This document shows, in pieces, positions 19,606 to 28,927 of a stretch of 36,278 nucleotides of DNA (its first letter is position 1; every line of letters begins with the position of its first letter). Made by a program: the position numbers and the translations under genes. Origin of the DNA: Lachnospiraceae bacterium (GTDB lineage: Bacteria; Bacillota; Clostridia; Lachnospirales; Lachnospiraceae). Below the pieces are notes generated by a model. That model was not told the origin of the DNA and ran no database searches. It saw only the letters and a program-made list of their open reading frames with translations. The stretch covers positions 1-36,278 of the forward strand of contig JAILLZ010000179.1 of NCBI GenBank assembly GCA_024692885.1. The letters are read 5' to 3'.

Positions 19606-20544
19606 TCATTTTCTTTCGAAAACTCGAAGTTTTGCACTTTTTGATCTGGAATTTTCTTCCATCTCCTCATCTGACGGAAGAATGGGTTTTCTCGAGATTA
19701 CCCTACCCAAAGATTTCTTGCCGCACACACATACCGGAAAGTTTTTCGGACAGGTGCACGGATCTTCGTTCCTCTTAAAATTCACCTTGACAATTCTGTC
19801 TTCCAAAGAATGAAAAGTTATTATACAGAGCCTACCTTCTCTGTTTAATCTTCTTATCATTCCATCTATGCTGTTTTCCAAAACATCAAGCTCGTGATTG
19901 AGCTCTATTCTCAATGCCTGATAAGTTCTCTTTGACGGGTGCCCGCCGGTTATCTGAGATTTCACCGGAATGGAATTTCTTATTATTGCATTCAGTTCTC
20001 CGGCAGTCTCTATTCTTTTGATTTCTCTTTCCTTGCAGATGTTTCTCGCAATATTTTTTGCGTATCTCTCCTCGCCGTACTCTTTTAAGATTCTAGTGAG
20101 TTCGCTCTCCGTATAATCATTTACGATGTCGGCTGCCGTAATTCCGACTCTGTTGTCCATTCTCATGTCGAGTCTTGAATCTTCTTCACGATATGTGAAG
20201 CCTCTGTCCTTGGCGTCCAACTGATAGGATGACACCCCAAGGTCAAGCAAAATTCCGTCAACCTTATCTATATGAAGCGCATCGAGTACCTTTTCCATGT
20301 TGCAATAGTTGTCTCTCACTATCGTCACCCTGTCGGAAAATGGTTCAAGTCTCTCCGTGGCAGCTTTTATGGCATCCTCATCCTGATCTATTCCGATGAG
20401 CCTGCCACCACCTGTCAGCTTTGAGGCGATGACAGATGAGTGGCCTGCTCCACCGAGGGTACCATCAACGTATATTCCGTCAGGTTTAATATTCAGATTT
20501 TCAATTACTTCGTCCAAAAGGACCGATTTATGTTTGAACTCCAT
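19606..20544 (-). CDS. rsmH: 16S rRNA m4C1402 methyltransferase
   Basis: [70 protein letters not shown]. Confidence 0.97.
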   Translation of the reverse strand: MEFKHKSVLLDEVIENLNIKPDGIYVDGTLGGAGHSSVIASKLTGGGRLIGIDQDEDAIKAATERLEPFSDRVTIVRDNYCNMEKVLDALHIDKVDGILLDLGVSSYQLDAKDRGFTYREEDSRLDMRMDNRVGITAADIVNDYTESELTRILKEYGEERYAKNIARNICKEREIKRIETAGELNAIIRNSIPVKSQITGGHPSKRTYQALRIELNHELDVLENSIDGMIRRLNREGRLCIITFHSLEDRIVKVNFKRNEDPCTCPKNFPVCVCGKKSLGRVISRKPILPSDEEMEENSRSKSAKLRVFERK

Positions 20545-20553
20545 ATTAACCTC

Positions 20554-20985
20554 TTAAATGCTGAGTCCCAGCTCTGCCATATGTTCAGCAACCTCATCCA
20601 TGTCATCATATGTATTGCTTTCGTTCCATCTGTCTTTATCCCAGATTTCGATTCGATTCAACACACCTACCACAACAACATCCTTTGTCAGTCCGGCATG
20701 TTCTCTCAAAACCTGAGGCAGAAGCACTCTTCCCTGCTTGTCGAGCTCACAATCTGAAGCTCCTGCGAAGAAGAATCTTGAAAACTTTCTAGCGTCTTTA
20801 GTGGTTAATGGGATACTTCTGAATTTTTCTTCAATTATTTTCCACTCGTCTATGGGATAGCCAAAAAGACATCCATCGAGTCCCTTTGTGACAACAAAAA
20901 CATCACCCAGAGATTCTCTGAATTTTGATGGGATGATAACTCGTCCCTTTGTATCGATTGAATGATTAAACTCTCCCATTAACAT
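20554..20985 (-). CDS. mraZ: Transcriptional regulator MraZ
   Basis: MLMGEFNHSIDTKGRVIIPSKFRE; start moved from 21030 to ATG 20983-20985. The extra N-terminal residues in the track are the MraZ-box leader. Confidence 0.95.
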   Translation of the reverse strand: MLMGEFNHSIDTKGRVIIPSKFRESLGDVFVVTKGLDGCLFGYPIDEWKIIEEKFRSIPLTTKDARKFSRFFFAGASDCELDKQGRVLLPQVLREHAGLTKDVVVVGVLNRIEIWDKDRWNESNTYDDMDEVAEHMAELGLSI

Positions 20986-20996
20986 ATGGATTCTCT

Positions 20997-21041
20997 CCAC
21001 TTTGTGACATTTTCTGCCACTTCCTACCACTTTTTACCAAT
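20997..21041 (-). promoter_or_regulatory. MraZ box array (10-bp-phased direct repeats)
   Basis: Minus-strand ATTGGTAAAA AGTGGTAGGA AGTGGCAGAA AATGTCACAA AGTGGAGAGA: AGTGG-type motif every 10 bp between the -10 and the mraZ start. Confidence 0.75.
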
Positions 21042-21068
21042 TATAGACGAAAAGTCCCATAAAATCAA
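21040..21068 (-). promoter_or_regulatory. dcw cluster promoter (TTGATT-N17-TATAAT)
   Basis: -35 at 21063-21068, -10 at 21040-21045, 17-bp spacer, directly upstream of the MraZ boxes. Confidence 0.7.
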
Positions 21069-21093
21069 CTACAAACGTTAAAAAGCATAAAAA

Positions 21094-21125
21094 AAACAGT
21101 TTGAGTCAAAAAACTCAAACTGTTT
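21094..21125 (-). terminator. Rho-independent terminator downstream of SEC-C gene
   Basis: 13-bp perfect stem AAACAGTTTGAGT/ACTCAAACTGTTT, followed on the minus strand by a T-run. Confidence 0.8.
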
Positions 21126-21150
21126 AAAGTGTTTTCTTATTTAAATATTA

Positions 21151-21654
21151 CTAGTTTCTACCACAGCAGAATTTGTATTTCTTTCCGCTACCACATGGGC
21201 AAGGATCGTTTCTTCCGACTTTCTTTCCAACGATTACTGTGCCGGATTTCTTCTGCTCAAGGTAAAGAGCTTTTCTCTTATCCTCATCGAAGATCTTCTC
21301 CCATGCAGGAATGTTGTAAAGCCAGTCAGCCTTTGCATCTACCATGTTCTTGTAGAGCTTTTCCTTGTCAAACTCAAGGCTTACTTCTGTATCCTCTTCC
21401 ATTGTCTCGATTGGGTTTGGTGTAACAAGGCTGTCGTTGATTCCGTCAAGGAAACCTGTCATATCCATAACGGAAAGCTCATACTTATCAGCAAGTTCCT
21501 TTACGGTTCCTTTTACTACCTCATCCGGATTCTCGAGAAGCTTCTCGTATACTCCCTTTTCAAGAAGGAAATATCTCTGCCAGAACTTCTGAAGTTCTCC
21601 TTTATTTGTTTTTTCATTATAGGCAACTTTCTGCCAATCCTGTAATAATGCCAT
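21151..21654 (-). CDS. SEC-C metal-binding motif protein
   Basis: C-terminus [21 protein letters not shown]. Confidence 0.85.
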   Translation of the reverse strand: MALLQDWQKVAYNEKTNKGELQKFWQRYFLLEKGVYEKLLENPDEVVKGTVKELADKYELSVMDMTGFLDGINDSLVTPNPIETMEEDTEVSLEFDKEKLYKNMVDAKADWLYNIPAWEKIFDEDKRKALYLEQKKSGTVIVGKKVGRNDPCPCGSGKKYKFCCGRN

Positions 21655-21727
21655 TTAAATAACCACCTTTTGTATTTTTCTGTTAAAAAGCAACTTTTAG
21701 TATATCAAATGAGGTCTCTCTTTTCAA

Positions 21728-21964
21728 TTATTCTTTTTCCTCATCATCTGAAGGGTTGTCGTTTTTATCCTCACCGTTCATCAGCTTATAAATAAATGTA
21801 TATGCCCAGATTAGAACAGGAACAATGATAGTCGCATAGACCGAAACCTTAAAATAATCCATGGCGTTTTCATTTCCGCTAAGTGCAAAGAACAGTGTCG
21901 AAAGATAAAGCAGAACCAAAAGCACCACACCTATCAGCGCCAATACTCTCTTAGTTTTCTTCAT
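21728..21964 (-). CDS. Small two-TM membrane protein, hypothetical
   Basis: 78-aa ORF with two hydrophobic segments; overlaps the upstream transporter gene by 14 nt, consistent with translational coupling. Confidence 0.6.
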   Translation of the reverse strand: MKKTKRVLALIGVVLLVLLYLSTLFFALSGNENAMDYFKVSVYATIIVPVLIWAYTFIYKLMNGEDKNDNPSDDEEKE

Positions 21965-23123
21965 TTATTTCATCCTCGTCCTTCTCATGTTTTTTCTTTG
22001 AATGATGCTCCCAAGGCATGCTTCTGTGTCCGTTGTCCTGTTTAGGGAAAAGCATCTCCTCCAAGACATACTGCACTATGGCGGCAAACGGAATCGCAAG
22101 AAGCACTCCCACAACGCCGAACATCTTTCCACCGCAGATAATGGCTATCAAAATCCACAGCGAAGAAACCCCCAATGTGTTTCCGAAAAGCTTAGGCTTA
22201 ATAACATATCCGTCTATCGTCTGAATAACCAGTGTGAAAAGAAGGAAATACAAAGCATAAACCGGTTTTGCCAAAAACAGTATGAACATACCTATGACCG
22301 CTCCGATGATAGGTCCAAAAGTCGGAGCAAGGTTCGTCACACCAACGACCAAAGAAATCAAAGCTACAAACGGCATCTTCAGTATTAACATGAACACCGC
22401 GTTGGAAAGTCCTACTATAAATGCCTCCAACAAGGTGCATGAAACATAACGCAAGAGTATATTGTTACATTTGATGCAAAGATTCATAAACTTCTCATAA
22501 GCTTTACCCGAAAGAAGCTTCTCAAATATCCTTGCCAGCCAAGGCTTAATCTTATGCTTGTCCAGCAGAAAATAAATAGCCAGAATGAATCCCAAACCAA
22601 AATTGGCAAGCGAATGACCTATATTTGATGAATTTGACAATATGCTCTCGGTGAGTGCCGGAAGATAATCCTTAAGCTTATTCAACGCAGAATTTATTGT
22701 GTCTTCAAGTGTAGTGTTCACGCTTCCATCCGGATTTTTCATCAGATTATTGAATGAAGCCGTATACCCATTCAGATTATTGGCAAATGTAGTAACACTG
22801 CTTATAAGTGAAGGAATGAGGGCCGCAACCAAGAGTATCACAACAAGTCCGACCAGTACAAAAGCCAAAGCCACCGAAAGTCCCCACTCAATTTTCTTTG
22901 CATTTAGTTTTGAAACAAGATGTTTCTCAACGAATTTAGCAATCGGATTCACCAGATATGCTATCACTATTCCAACAGTGATAGGTGCAAGCAACAGCCA
23001 TATCCATGAAAAAAATGTCCCTAGAACACCTATATTCTTAACAATAAAGTAAAACAAAATGGTTGCACAGCCCGCCACTGTGTATGGAAACCATTTCTCA
23101 TCCTTGATTTTTTTATAATTCAT
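21951..23123 (-). CDS. AI-2E/PerM family transporter
   Basis: Multi-TM; VVGVTNLAPTFGPIIGAVIGMFIL, QTIDGYVIKPKLFGNTLGVSSLWILIAIICGGKMFGVVGVLLAIPFAAI. Confidence 0.88.
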   Translation of the reverse strand: MNYKKIKDEKWFPYTVAGCATILFYFIVKNIGVLGTFFSWIWLLLAPITVGIVIAYLVNPIAKFVEKHLVSKLNAKKIEWGLSVALAFVLVGLVVILLVAALIPSLISSVTTFANNLNGYTASFNNLMKNPDGSVNTTLEDTINSALNKLKDYLPALTESILSNSSNIGHSLANFGLGFILAIYFLLDKHKIKPWLARIFEKLLSGKAYEKFMNLCIKCNNILLRYVSCTLLEAFIVGLSNAVFMLILKMPFVALISLVVGVTNLAPTFGPIIGAVIGMFILFLAKPVYALYFLLFTLVIQTIDGYVIKPKLFGNTLGVSSLWILIAIICGGKMFGVVGVLLAIPFAAIVQYVLEEMLFPKQDNGHRSMPWEHHSKKKHEKDEDEINEEN

Positions 23124-23178
23124 AAGTTCCCCCTTCGGAATCTCTCCAGAAAACTATTCTAGCATACTTTCCAATAAT

Positions 23179-23212
23179 ATAAAATCTGCCGATAAAAATC
23201 GACAGATTTTAT
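23179..23212 (-). terminator. AT-rich hairpin downstream of the DUF4340 gene
   Basis: ATAAAATCTG/CAGATTTTAT 10-bp perfect stem with inner CGAT/ATCG pairs in the DUF4340-to-transporter gap. Confidence 0.5.
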
Positions 23213-23239
23213 AATCATTTTATTATCTTTTTCGACTTT

Positions 23240-23887
23240 TTATTCCGAAGCTGTCTCTGTTTCAACTTCTGTCTCTGTAGATGCGTCTGACTCTGTTTCT
23301 GATACCGATTCTGCATCTGTCTCAGTCTCGGTCTCCGTCTCCTCCTCTTCTGCAATCAAATCTTCAATTGCAGTATCGAAGCCTGTTGCAAAGCTCGAGT
23401 CCACAAGATAAAGATTGTCATTTGCACTTGTGGTGAGATAATAATCTCCGGTAATATCGTTTTCCATACCTACAGTAAGAATGTATGTAGTCTCATCCGA
23501 AGTTGTGTAGGTCAATATTTCCGTTGGAGAGTCAAATCCGTACTCTGACAAATCTTCGGCATCTTCCACTATCTGGGTTGCAGTGGCATGATCAAAATCC
23601 GAAGCAATGCTTTCCACCTTATCCTGATCAAGCTCGTATTCCGTATACTCAGAGCAATACCAGGTATCATCAATCTTCGAGAAGGTGAGTGTCTCACCGT
23701 TCACCTCATAGGAAAATGAGATTATATCGGAAGCATCTGCCTCAGTGACGTATACTTTTGCAGCTTCCTCCTCTTCTAATGCTTTTTCTTCTGCTTTTGT
23801 GTTGTAAAGGTTTATCCCACCGTAAAACGCAAGTGCCAGTACAAGAAGGCCAAGCATAATCATAAAAGTTTTCTTTTGTTTCTTCAC
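23240..23887 (-). CDS. DUF4340-domain membrane-anchored protein
   Basis: N-terminal TM; FSYEVNGETLTFSKIDDTWYCSE...YGFDSPTEILTYTTSDETTYILTVG...; Thr/Glu-rich tail; GTG start overlapping the upstream stop. Confidence 0.75.
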   Translation of the reverse strand: MKKQKKTFMIMLGLLVLALAFYGGINLYNTKAEEKALEEEEAAKVYVTEADASDIISFSYEVNGETLTFSKIDDTWYCSEYTEYELDQDKVESIASDFDHATATQIVEDAEDLSEYGFDSPTEILTYTTSDETTYILTVGMENDITGDYYLTTSANDNLYLVDSSFATGFDTAIEDLIAEEEETETETETDAESVSETESDASTETEVETETASE

Positions 23888-26004
23888 TATTTTCTTCTCC
23901 TTCTAAGCCAGATTGTGATACCAATGATGATCAATATAATAGGAAGTGCAACCACAAAGGCAACTCCGAAGGTTATAAGCAGCGATGCCGCTATTGTAAG
24001 ATTTGAGCTTGAGTACTCTTTTACAGGAATAACTATGCTTCCAATGCCATCTGTATCAACCATTGCTGAAATCATGCCTGTGAAAAGGCTCACGTTTGTT
24101 CCGCTGACCATGCTGTCCGCTTCATCTGTAAACATCAGCTGTGAAGTGACAACACAGACTTTTGAAGTCGTTTCGTCATCTACGGTCTTTTCAGCTGCAA
24201 CGCCCAAAACGAAGGTTCCTGTCTCATCGCCTTCCTCTGCCTCATAGGTAGTGGCTGTATCCACATTTTTCTTTAAGACAGCACTGTCTGATGTCTCAAG
24301 TATAGTCGTGTAAGAAACAGTATCGCTGTCCTCAGGAACTGTTATAGCCATTGCGTAAGGAGCAAATACGTATGAGCCGTAGTCAATTGCGCAATAATCA
24401 CTTGATGTTGTATTCGGCAACAAATAGAACGGATTCTGATAATAATTGCTCTTGTTCTGCTCAGCGATAAGTCCGCTTTCAAGTGTGAGTCCGTATTCGC
24501 TAAGAATACTCTCAAAGTTTGTCATGTCATCGTCAGCTTCGTAGCTTGTAGAGACAAGAAGATTTCCACCGACATTTATATATTCAATAATCTTTGCCGC
24601 ATCATCCGTAGAAAAATCCGAAGTCGGTGCGTTTATGATTACTACTGCCGCATCATCAGGTATAGCATCATACTCGAGAAGATTTATTGTTGTCGAGGTT
24701 ATGTTTGCCTTTGAAAGAGCATCCGAGAAGTCTCCCGTAAGGGAAGTCTCTCCGTGACCGTCTATAACGTATGCCACAGGAAGGTCATCACTCACAACAT
24801 ACTCAATGGCACTGGTAATCTGACCCTCACCGTCGTAACCGGTTGTTGTTGATGAATATGTGGTGTAATCAAAGCTTGTCTCAAAAAGATCGCTATAGTC
24901 GATTACCCTGGATGTCTCTCCGCAAACCACAATGATACTTCCGGAACTAACCGAACTGTCGGTATATTCCTTGTAGAAGGTCGGATTCTTTGCAGGGTCT
25001 ACATATGTAACAGTAATCTTGTCGGTTGCTTCCTCGTATTTTTCAAGAGTCATCGCAACCGTGTTTTCCATTGAATCCTCAGATGCAAGAACGTATATCT
25101 CCACATCCTTTTCAAGACTTGCAAGGAAAGTATTTGTATCATCAGTAAGTGTATAAAGCTTCTGCTCTGTAAAATCGATTGAAGCAATCGATGATGGGAG
25201 CTGTGCCGTCACAAGATTTAACACTACAGCCACAACTATCGCAATTATCACTACACCTGCACTGTAAGCTCCGGTGGTAAGCTTCTTGCTGCTGAAGCTC
25301 CATCTTCTCTTCTGTATTGACTGGGAAGTCAAAAACAGCATAAGTCCAATAAGAATCACATAATATATGACACCATCAACAGGAAAAACTCCGTCCATGA
25401 ATTTTTCCGCAGGGGTCTGAAGGTCATAGAGCTCAAGTATTGATGTAATGACATTTCCGTCACTTGAGATAAGGCTTGTGATGCCGGACATCATGTATCC
25501 GATAAAAAGAGCCGCAAATGTCAAAACTGCTGAAATAACCTGGCTCTCCGTCAATGAAGATATAAAAAGTCCAATGGCTATGCAGCTCAGCCCGTAAAGC
25601 CAATATCCGAAGACTGCAACTATGTTTTCAGCAACCGGTGTTGAACCGAAGAGATTCAATACCAAGGTCATTATAAACATGTAAATAACCGTGAGGGTAT
25701 GTATCACAGCCATTCCAAAAAACTTAGCTGTGACCACTTTGCCCACCGAAACCGGTGCAGTCAGAATAAGCTGGTCTGTCTTGCTCCTCTGTTCCTCCGC
25801 AAGACTTCTCATGGTGAGAACAGCCACCGGAATAATGGTGATAAAGAGAATCCCCGAGAGAGAATATGAAATCTCCGGTGCGCCGTAACTCAGGTTATTT
25901 GCAAAATAGTATAGGGAAAATGCAGCCATCATGACCGCTATATATATCCATCCCGTTATCGTCTGAAAGGAAGATCGAACCTCTCTCTTTAGAATCGCAA
26001 GCAT
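23887..26004 (-). CDS. ABC-2 permease fused to GldG-like auxiliary domain
   Basis: N-terminal 6-TM ABC-2 permease (MLAILKREVRSSFQTITGWIYIAV...AEEQRSKTDQLILTAPV) joined to an extracellular GldG-like domain (DLPVAYVIDGHGETSLTGDFSDAL...) and a C-terminal TM. Confidence 0.82.
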   Translation of the reverse strand: MLAILKREVRSSFQTITGWIYIAVMMAAFSLYYFANNLSYGAPEISYSLSGILFITIIPVAVLTMRSLAEEQRSKTDQLILTAPVSVGKVVTAKFFGMAVIHTLTVIYMFIMTLVLNLFGSTPVAENIVAVFGYWLYGLSCIAIGLFISSLTESQVISAVLTFAALFIGYMMSGITSLISSDGNVITSILELYDLQTPAEKFMDGVFPVDGVIYYVILIGLMLFLTSQSIQKRRWSFSSKKLTTGAYSAGVVIIAIVVAVVLNLVTAQLPSSIASIDFTEQKLYTLTDDTNTFLASLEKDVEIYVLASEDSMENTVAMTLEKYEEATDKITVTYVDPAKNPTFYKEYTDSSVSSGSIIVVCGETSRVIDYSDLFETSFDYTTYSSTTTGYDGEGQITSAIEYVVSDDLPVAYVIDGHGETSLTGDFSDALSKANITSTTINLLEYDAIPDDAAVVIINAPTSDFSTDDAAKIIEYINVGGNLLVSTSYEADDDMTNFESILSEYGLTLESGLIAEQNKSNYYQNPFYLLPNTTSSDYCAIDYGSYVFAPYAMAITVPEDSDTVSYTTILETSDSAVLKKNVDTATTYEAEEGDETGTFVLGVAAEKTVDDETTSKVCVVTSQLMFTDEADSMVSGTNVSLFTGMISAMVDTDGIGSIVIPVKEYSSSNLTIAASLLITFGVAFVVALPIILIIIGITIWLRRRRK

Positions 26005-27041
26005 TATTCCAATCCTCCTTCGTCCTCTGTTTTTGTTTCTGTAGCACTTTCAGCAGATTTATCATCAAACGCTTTTATTTCTTCTGAATAGTCTCCTGCC
26101 GGTGCTTCGGCCGAGCCTGTAAGTTCAAGGAAGATGTCCTCTAGCGACTGGGTCACGGATCTGATCTCAAAAACATTTGCGTCTGTTCTTGCCAATGCCT
26201 TAAACACATCTTTTCTTATATCTTTTCCCTTTACTGCCTCGACTGTCATAACAGCCTCTCCGTTCGGAGTTCTTGCTGCGAAGTATGCAGACTTGACATC
26301 TTCAGTGTTTCTCACACTCTCAAGTGCATCGCTGTTTTCTTCCTCCATAAGCACTTCAAGCTGCATTGAGCCTTCAATGTTATTGAGGAGGTTTTCCGTG
26401 GTATCGGAAGCCACAAGTTTTCCCTTTGAGATGATGAAAATGTAATCGCAGACTTCCCTTACCTCCGAGAGAATATGGGAGCTCAGGATTACAGTGTGCT
26501 TCTCACCCAGTTTTCTTATAAGATCTCTTATCTCAATTATCTGCTTCGGATCAAGTCCTACAGTAGGCTCATCCAAAATAATAACCTCAGGATAGCCAAG
26601 GATAGCCTGGGCAAGTCCCACTCTCTGCTTGTATCCTTTAGACAGATTTCTTATGAGCCTATCCTGCATGTCAGAAATGTGTGTCATCTCCATGACATCT
26701 TCAATCATGCTTTTACGTTCCGCTTTGTTTACCTTCTTAAGCTCCGCGGCAAAGCTAAGATACTCTTTTACCGTCATGTCCACGTAAAGCGGTGGAAACT
26801 CCGGCAAGTAGCCAACACATTTCTTTGCTTCCTCAGCTTCTTCGAAAATATCGTGTCCGTTTATCTTTATTTCTCCACTTGTAGAACCGATGTATCCCGT
26901 AATCATGTTCATAGTGGTGGTCTTTCCGGCTCCGTTAGGCCCCAAGAAACCATAGATTCTTCCGGGTTCTACATTGAGTGTGAGATCATCTACAGCATTA
27001 TGATCGCCATAAGTCTTTGTCAGATGTTTAATCTCTATCAT
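26004..27041 (-). CDS. ABC transporter ATPase, GldA-like
   Basis: Walker A GFLGPNGAGKTTTMN, signature LSKGYKQRVGLAQ, Walker B VIILDEPTVGLDP; stop overlaps the permease ATG (TAATG). Confidence 0.93.
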   Translation of the reverse strand: MIEIKHLTKTYGDHNAVDDLTLNVEPGRIYGFLGPNGAGKTTTMNMITGYIGSTSGEIKINGHDIFEEAEEAKKCVGYLPEFPPLYVDMTVKEYLSFAAELKKVNKAERKSMIEDVMEMTHISDMQDRLIRNLSKGYKQRVGLAQAILGYPEVIILDEPTVGLDPKQIIEIRDLIRKLGEKHTVILSSHILSEVREVCDYIFIISKGKLVASDTTENLLNNIEGSMQLEVLMEEENSDALESVRNTEDVKSAYFAARTPNGEAVMTVEAVKGKDIRKDVFKALARTDANVFEIRSVTQSLEDIFLELTGSAEAPAGDYSEEIKAFDDKSAESATETKTEDEGGLE

Positions 27042-27085
27042 CGAATTTCATGTCCTCCTAATAAGTATTCCCTAAAATGTTATTG

Positions 27086-27118
27086 ATTTAATGTGATGAA
27101 TTATTCAATTTAATGTGA
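27086..27118. repeat. Two 11-bp direct repeats ATTTAATGTGA, 22-bp period
   Basis: 27086-27096 and 27108-27118, upstream of the ABC ATPase gene. Confidence 0.6.
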
Positions 27119-27175
27119 AAATTCTGTGAACTGTACCAATAACCGGGCAGGAATTTTCGTTGAAAGACATAAAAA

Positions 27176-27199
27176 GACCTGCATGCTCGCATGCAGGTC
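27176..27199 (-). terminator. Rho-independent terminator downstream of degV
   Basis: GACCTGCATG CGAG CATGCAGGTC TTTTT on the minus strand. Confidence 0.9.
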
Positions 27200-27227
27200 A
27201 AAACCTTCTTTTAAATATTCAAATTAT

Positions 27228-28088
27228 TTAGTATTCAATCACCTTTGAAGACGCGATAGCAAGCGAACCCGGTCCTATATGACAGGATACGCTGAGCGAA
27301 AGTGGATTCATAACCACTTCATATCCCGGAAAGGATGCCTCTATCTCCTGTTTCCAGGCTTCAGCCTCCTCCTTGCTGCAAGTGTATGCTCCGGAAAGAT
27401 GCATTTTCTTTCCGGCAAATCTGTTATCGAAATCGTCATGCATTGCCTGAAGCATCATGGCCTTTGCCTGTTTAACGGTTCTCGCCTTGGCAAAGGAATC
27501 GAGCTTCTCACCCTGAATCTGAAGAACCGGCTTAAGCTTGAGAAGTGTACCAAGTGCTGCAGCTGCAGGTGTGATACGACCGCCCTTTTTCAAATAATGA
27601 AGTGTGTCAACCATAATGTATATGGAAGACTCCATTTTTTCTCTCTCCAGGATTTCCTTTATCTCGGCTCCACTCTTTCCCGCGTCAGCAAGCTCTTTCG
27701 CGTCAAGAACCGACTGTCTCATGGTAACTGAGATTCTCTGGTTGTTTACAACGAATACCTTTCCCTCGTAATCATCCTCCGCAAGCATCATGGCTGTTGA
27801 GCATGAGCTGCTGAGTCCGCTGGACATAGGAATGTAAACCACTTCATCATACTCTTTCAGAAGTTCATCCCATCTGTCTGTGACATCTCCCGGCGCCGGC
27901 ATGGATGTGGTGATTTCCGCATCCTCGCCGAGAAGCTTGTAGAACTCCTCCTGAGTAAGATTTATATCCTCGAAATATGTCTTTTCATTAATAAAGAACG
28001 GCATCGGCAAAACGGATACTCCGTACTCTTTTGCCATCTCCTGTGTTATGCCGCTGTTGCTATCCGTAAGTATGACAACGCTGCCCAT
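27228..28088 (-). CDS. DegV family (fatty-acid-binding) protein
   Basis: VVILTDSNSGITQEMAKEYGVSVLPMPFFINEKTYFED, PGDVTDRWDELLKEYDEVVYIPMSSGLSSSCSTAMM. Start moved to ATG 28086-28088. Confidence 0.92.
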   Translation of the reverse strand: MGSVVILTDSNSGITQEMAKEYGVSVLPMPFFINEKTYFEDINLTQEEFYKLLGEDAEITTSMPAPGDVTDRWDELLKEYDEVVYIPMSSGLSSSCSTAMMLAEDDYEGKVFVVNNQRISVTMRQSVLDAKELADAGKSGAEIKEILEREKMESSIYIMVDTLHYLKKGGRITPAAAALGTLLKLKPVLQIQGEKLDSFAKARTVKQAKAMMLQAMHDDFDNRFAGKKMHLSGAYTCSKEEAEAWKQEIEASFPGYEVVMNPLSLSVSCHIGPGSLAIASSKVIEY

Positions 28089-28168
28089 ATCATTTCTCTC
28101 CCTAAGTCTGAGTTTTGTGATGATTTTCCACCTGATAAACAAGGAAAAACAATCACCATCAATTACAG

Positions 28169-28198
28169 ATGATACCATATTAAGTAAGAGCAATTCAA
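28169..28198 (-). promoter_or_regulatory. Probable degV promoter (TTGAAT-N18-TATCAT)
   Basis: Minus-strand -35 at 28193-28198, -10 at 28169-28174 in the queT-degV gap. Confidence 0.4.
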
Positions 28199-28221
28199 CC
28201 AACGAGCAGACAATTTAATAT

Positions 28222-28725
28222 TTATGCTCCGGCCGGTGTTTTGAAAATATGCTCTTTATATCTGTCAAGTGTTCTGAGTAAGATGCTTCCCAAAATTCCG
28301 ATAGCTATTACTTCACCGATACCTACTGTAAGCATCATGAAAGGAATAGGCAGATTCATACCGTATCCGATCTTCAATACCCAAGGGATAATGATAATGT
28401 TACTTACGATTGGTGGAAGTAAGCCAAGAATCTTTGCTCTGCTGCTCTTTCTCAAAAGATAAGTTCCGATAGCTCCGATAAGTGTTGCGAGGCTTCCGAA
28501 CACAACGTCAATCACAACCGAACCACCGATGATGTTTGCAAGCATACATCCGATGAAAACTCCGGGAATTGCTGCAGGTGTGAAAAGCGGAAGTACAACA
28601 AGTGCCTCTGCTATACGAAACTGAACATCTCCGTAACTGATCGGTGCGAATATCACGCAAAGAACTACATAGATAGCTGCGATCAAAGCAGCCTGTGTCA
28701 AAAATAATACCTTTTTGTCTCTCAT
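28222..28725 (-). CDS. queT: QueT family queuosine-precursor transporter (ECF S component-like)
   Basis: AALIAAIYVVLCVIFAPISYGDVQFRIAEALVVLPLFTPAAIPGVFIGCMLANIIGG; preceded by preQ1-I-like riboswitch. Confidence 0.9.
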   Translation of the reverse strand: MRDKKVLFLTQAALIAAIYVVLCVIFAPISYGDVQFRIAEALVVLPLFTPAAIPGVFIGCMLANIIGGSVVIDVVFGSLATLIGAIGTYLLRKSSRAKILGLLPPIVSNIIIIPWVLKIGYGMNLPIPFMMLTVGIGEVIAIGILGSILLRTLDRYKEHIFKTPAGA

Positions 28726-28733
28726 TTTTTATT

Positions 28734-28778
28734 CTCCTTTAGTTTTGTTTTACGTGTGGAAGGTCTCGAACACACGGG
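28734..28778 (-). ncRNA. preQ1-I riboswitch (candidate)
   Basis: Minus-strand CCCGTGTGTTCGAGACCTTCCACACGTAAAACAAAACTAAAGGAG: P1 CGTGTG/CACACG, A-rich tail, and CCTT (28760-28763) complementary to AAGG (28736-28739) of the SD, giving an H-type pseudoknot over the queT RBS. Confidence 0.82.
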
Positions 28779-28783
28779 CACAT

Positions 28784-28812
28784 AATATATCATGATTCGG
28801 ATAATTCGTCAA
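28784..28812 (-). promoter_or_regulatory. queT promoter (TTGACG-N17-TATATT)
   Basis: -35 at 28807-28812, -10 at 28784-28789, 17-bp spacer; predicted TSS falls at the start of the riboswitch. Confidence 0.7.
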
Positions 28813-28868
28813 CTTCGCCTTGATTCCAATAATTCTGTTACGCATCCAATACATTATGGAGCAAAAAA

Positions 28869-28896
28869 CGACCTCCTTAACACTGTAAGGAGGTCG
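28869..28896 (-). terminator. Rho-independent terminator downstream of DHH gene
   Basis: 11-bp perfect stem CGACCTCCTTA/TAAGGAGGTCG followed by TTTTTT on the minus strand. Confidence 0.9.
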
Positions 28897-28927
28897 CAAT
28901 CTCACTGTTTATATTTTGATGATATCA

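Noticed and set aside
23240-27041. Gliding motility operon
   Set aside because: Only the ABC components resemble Gld proteins; nothing else in the window supports gliding, so only the family resemblance is reported.
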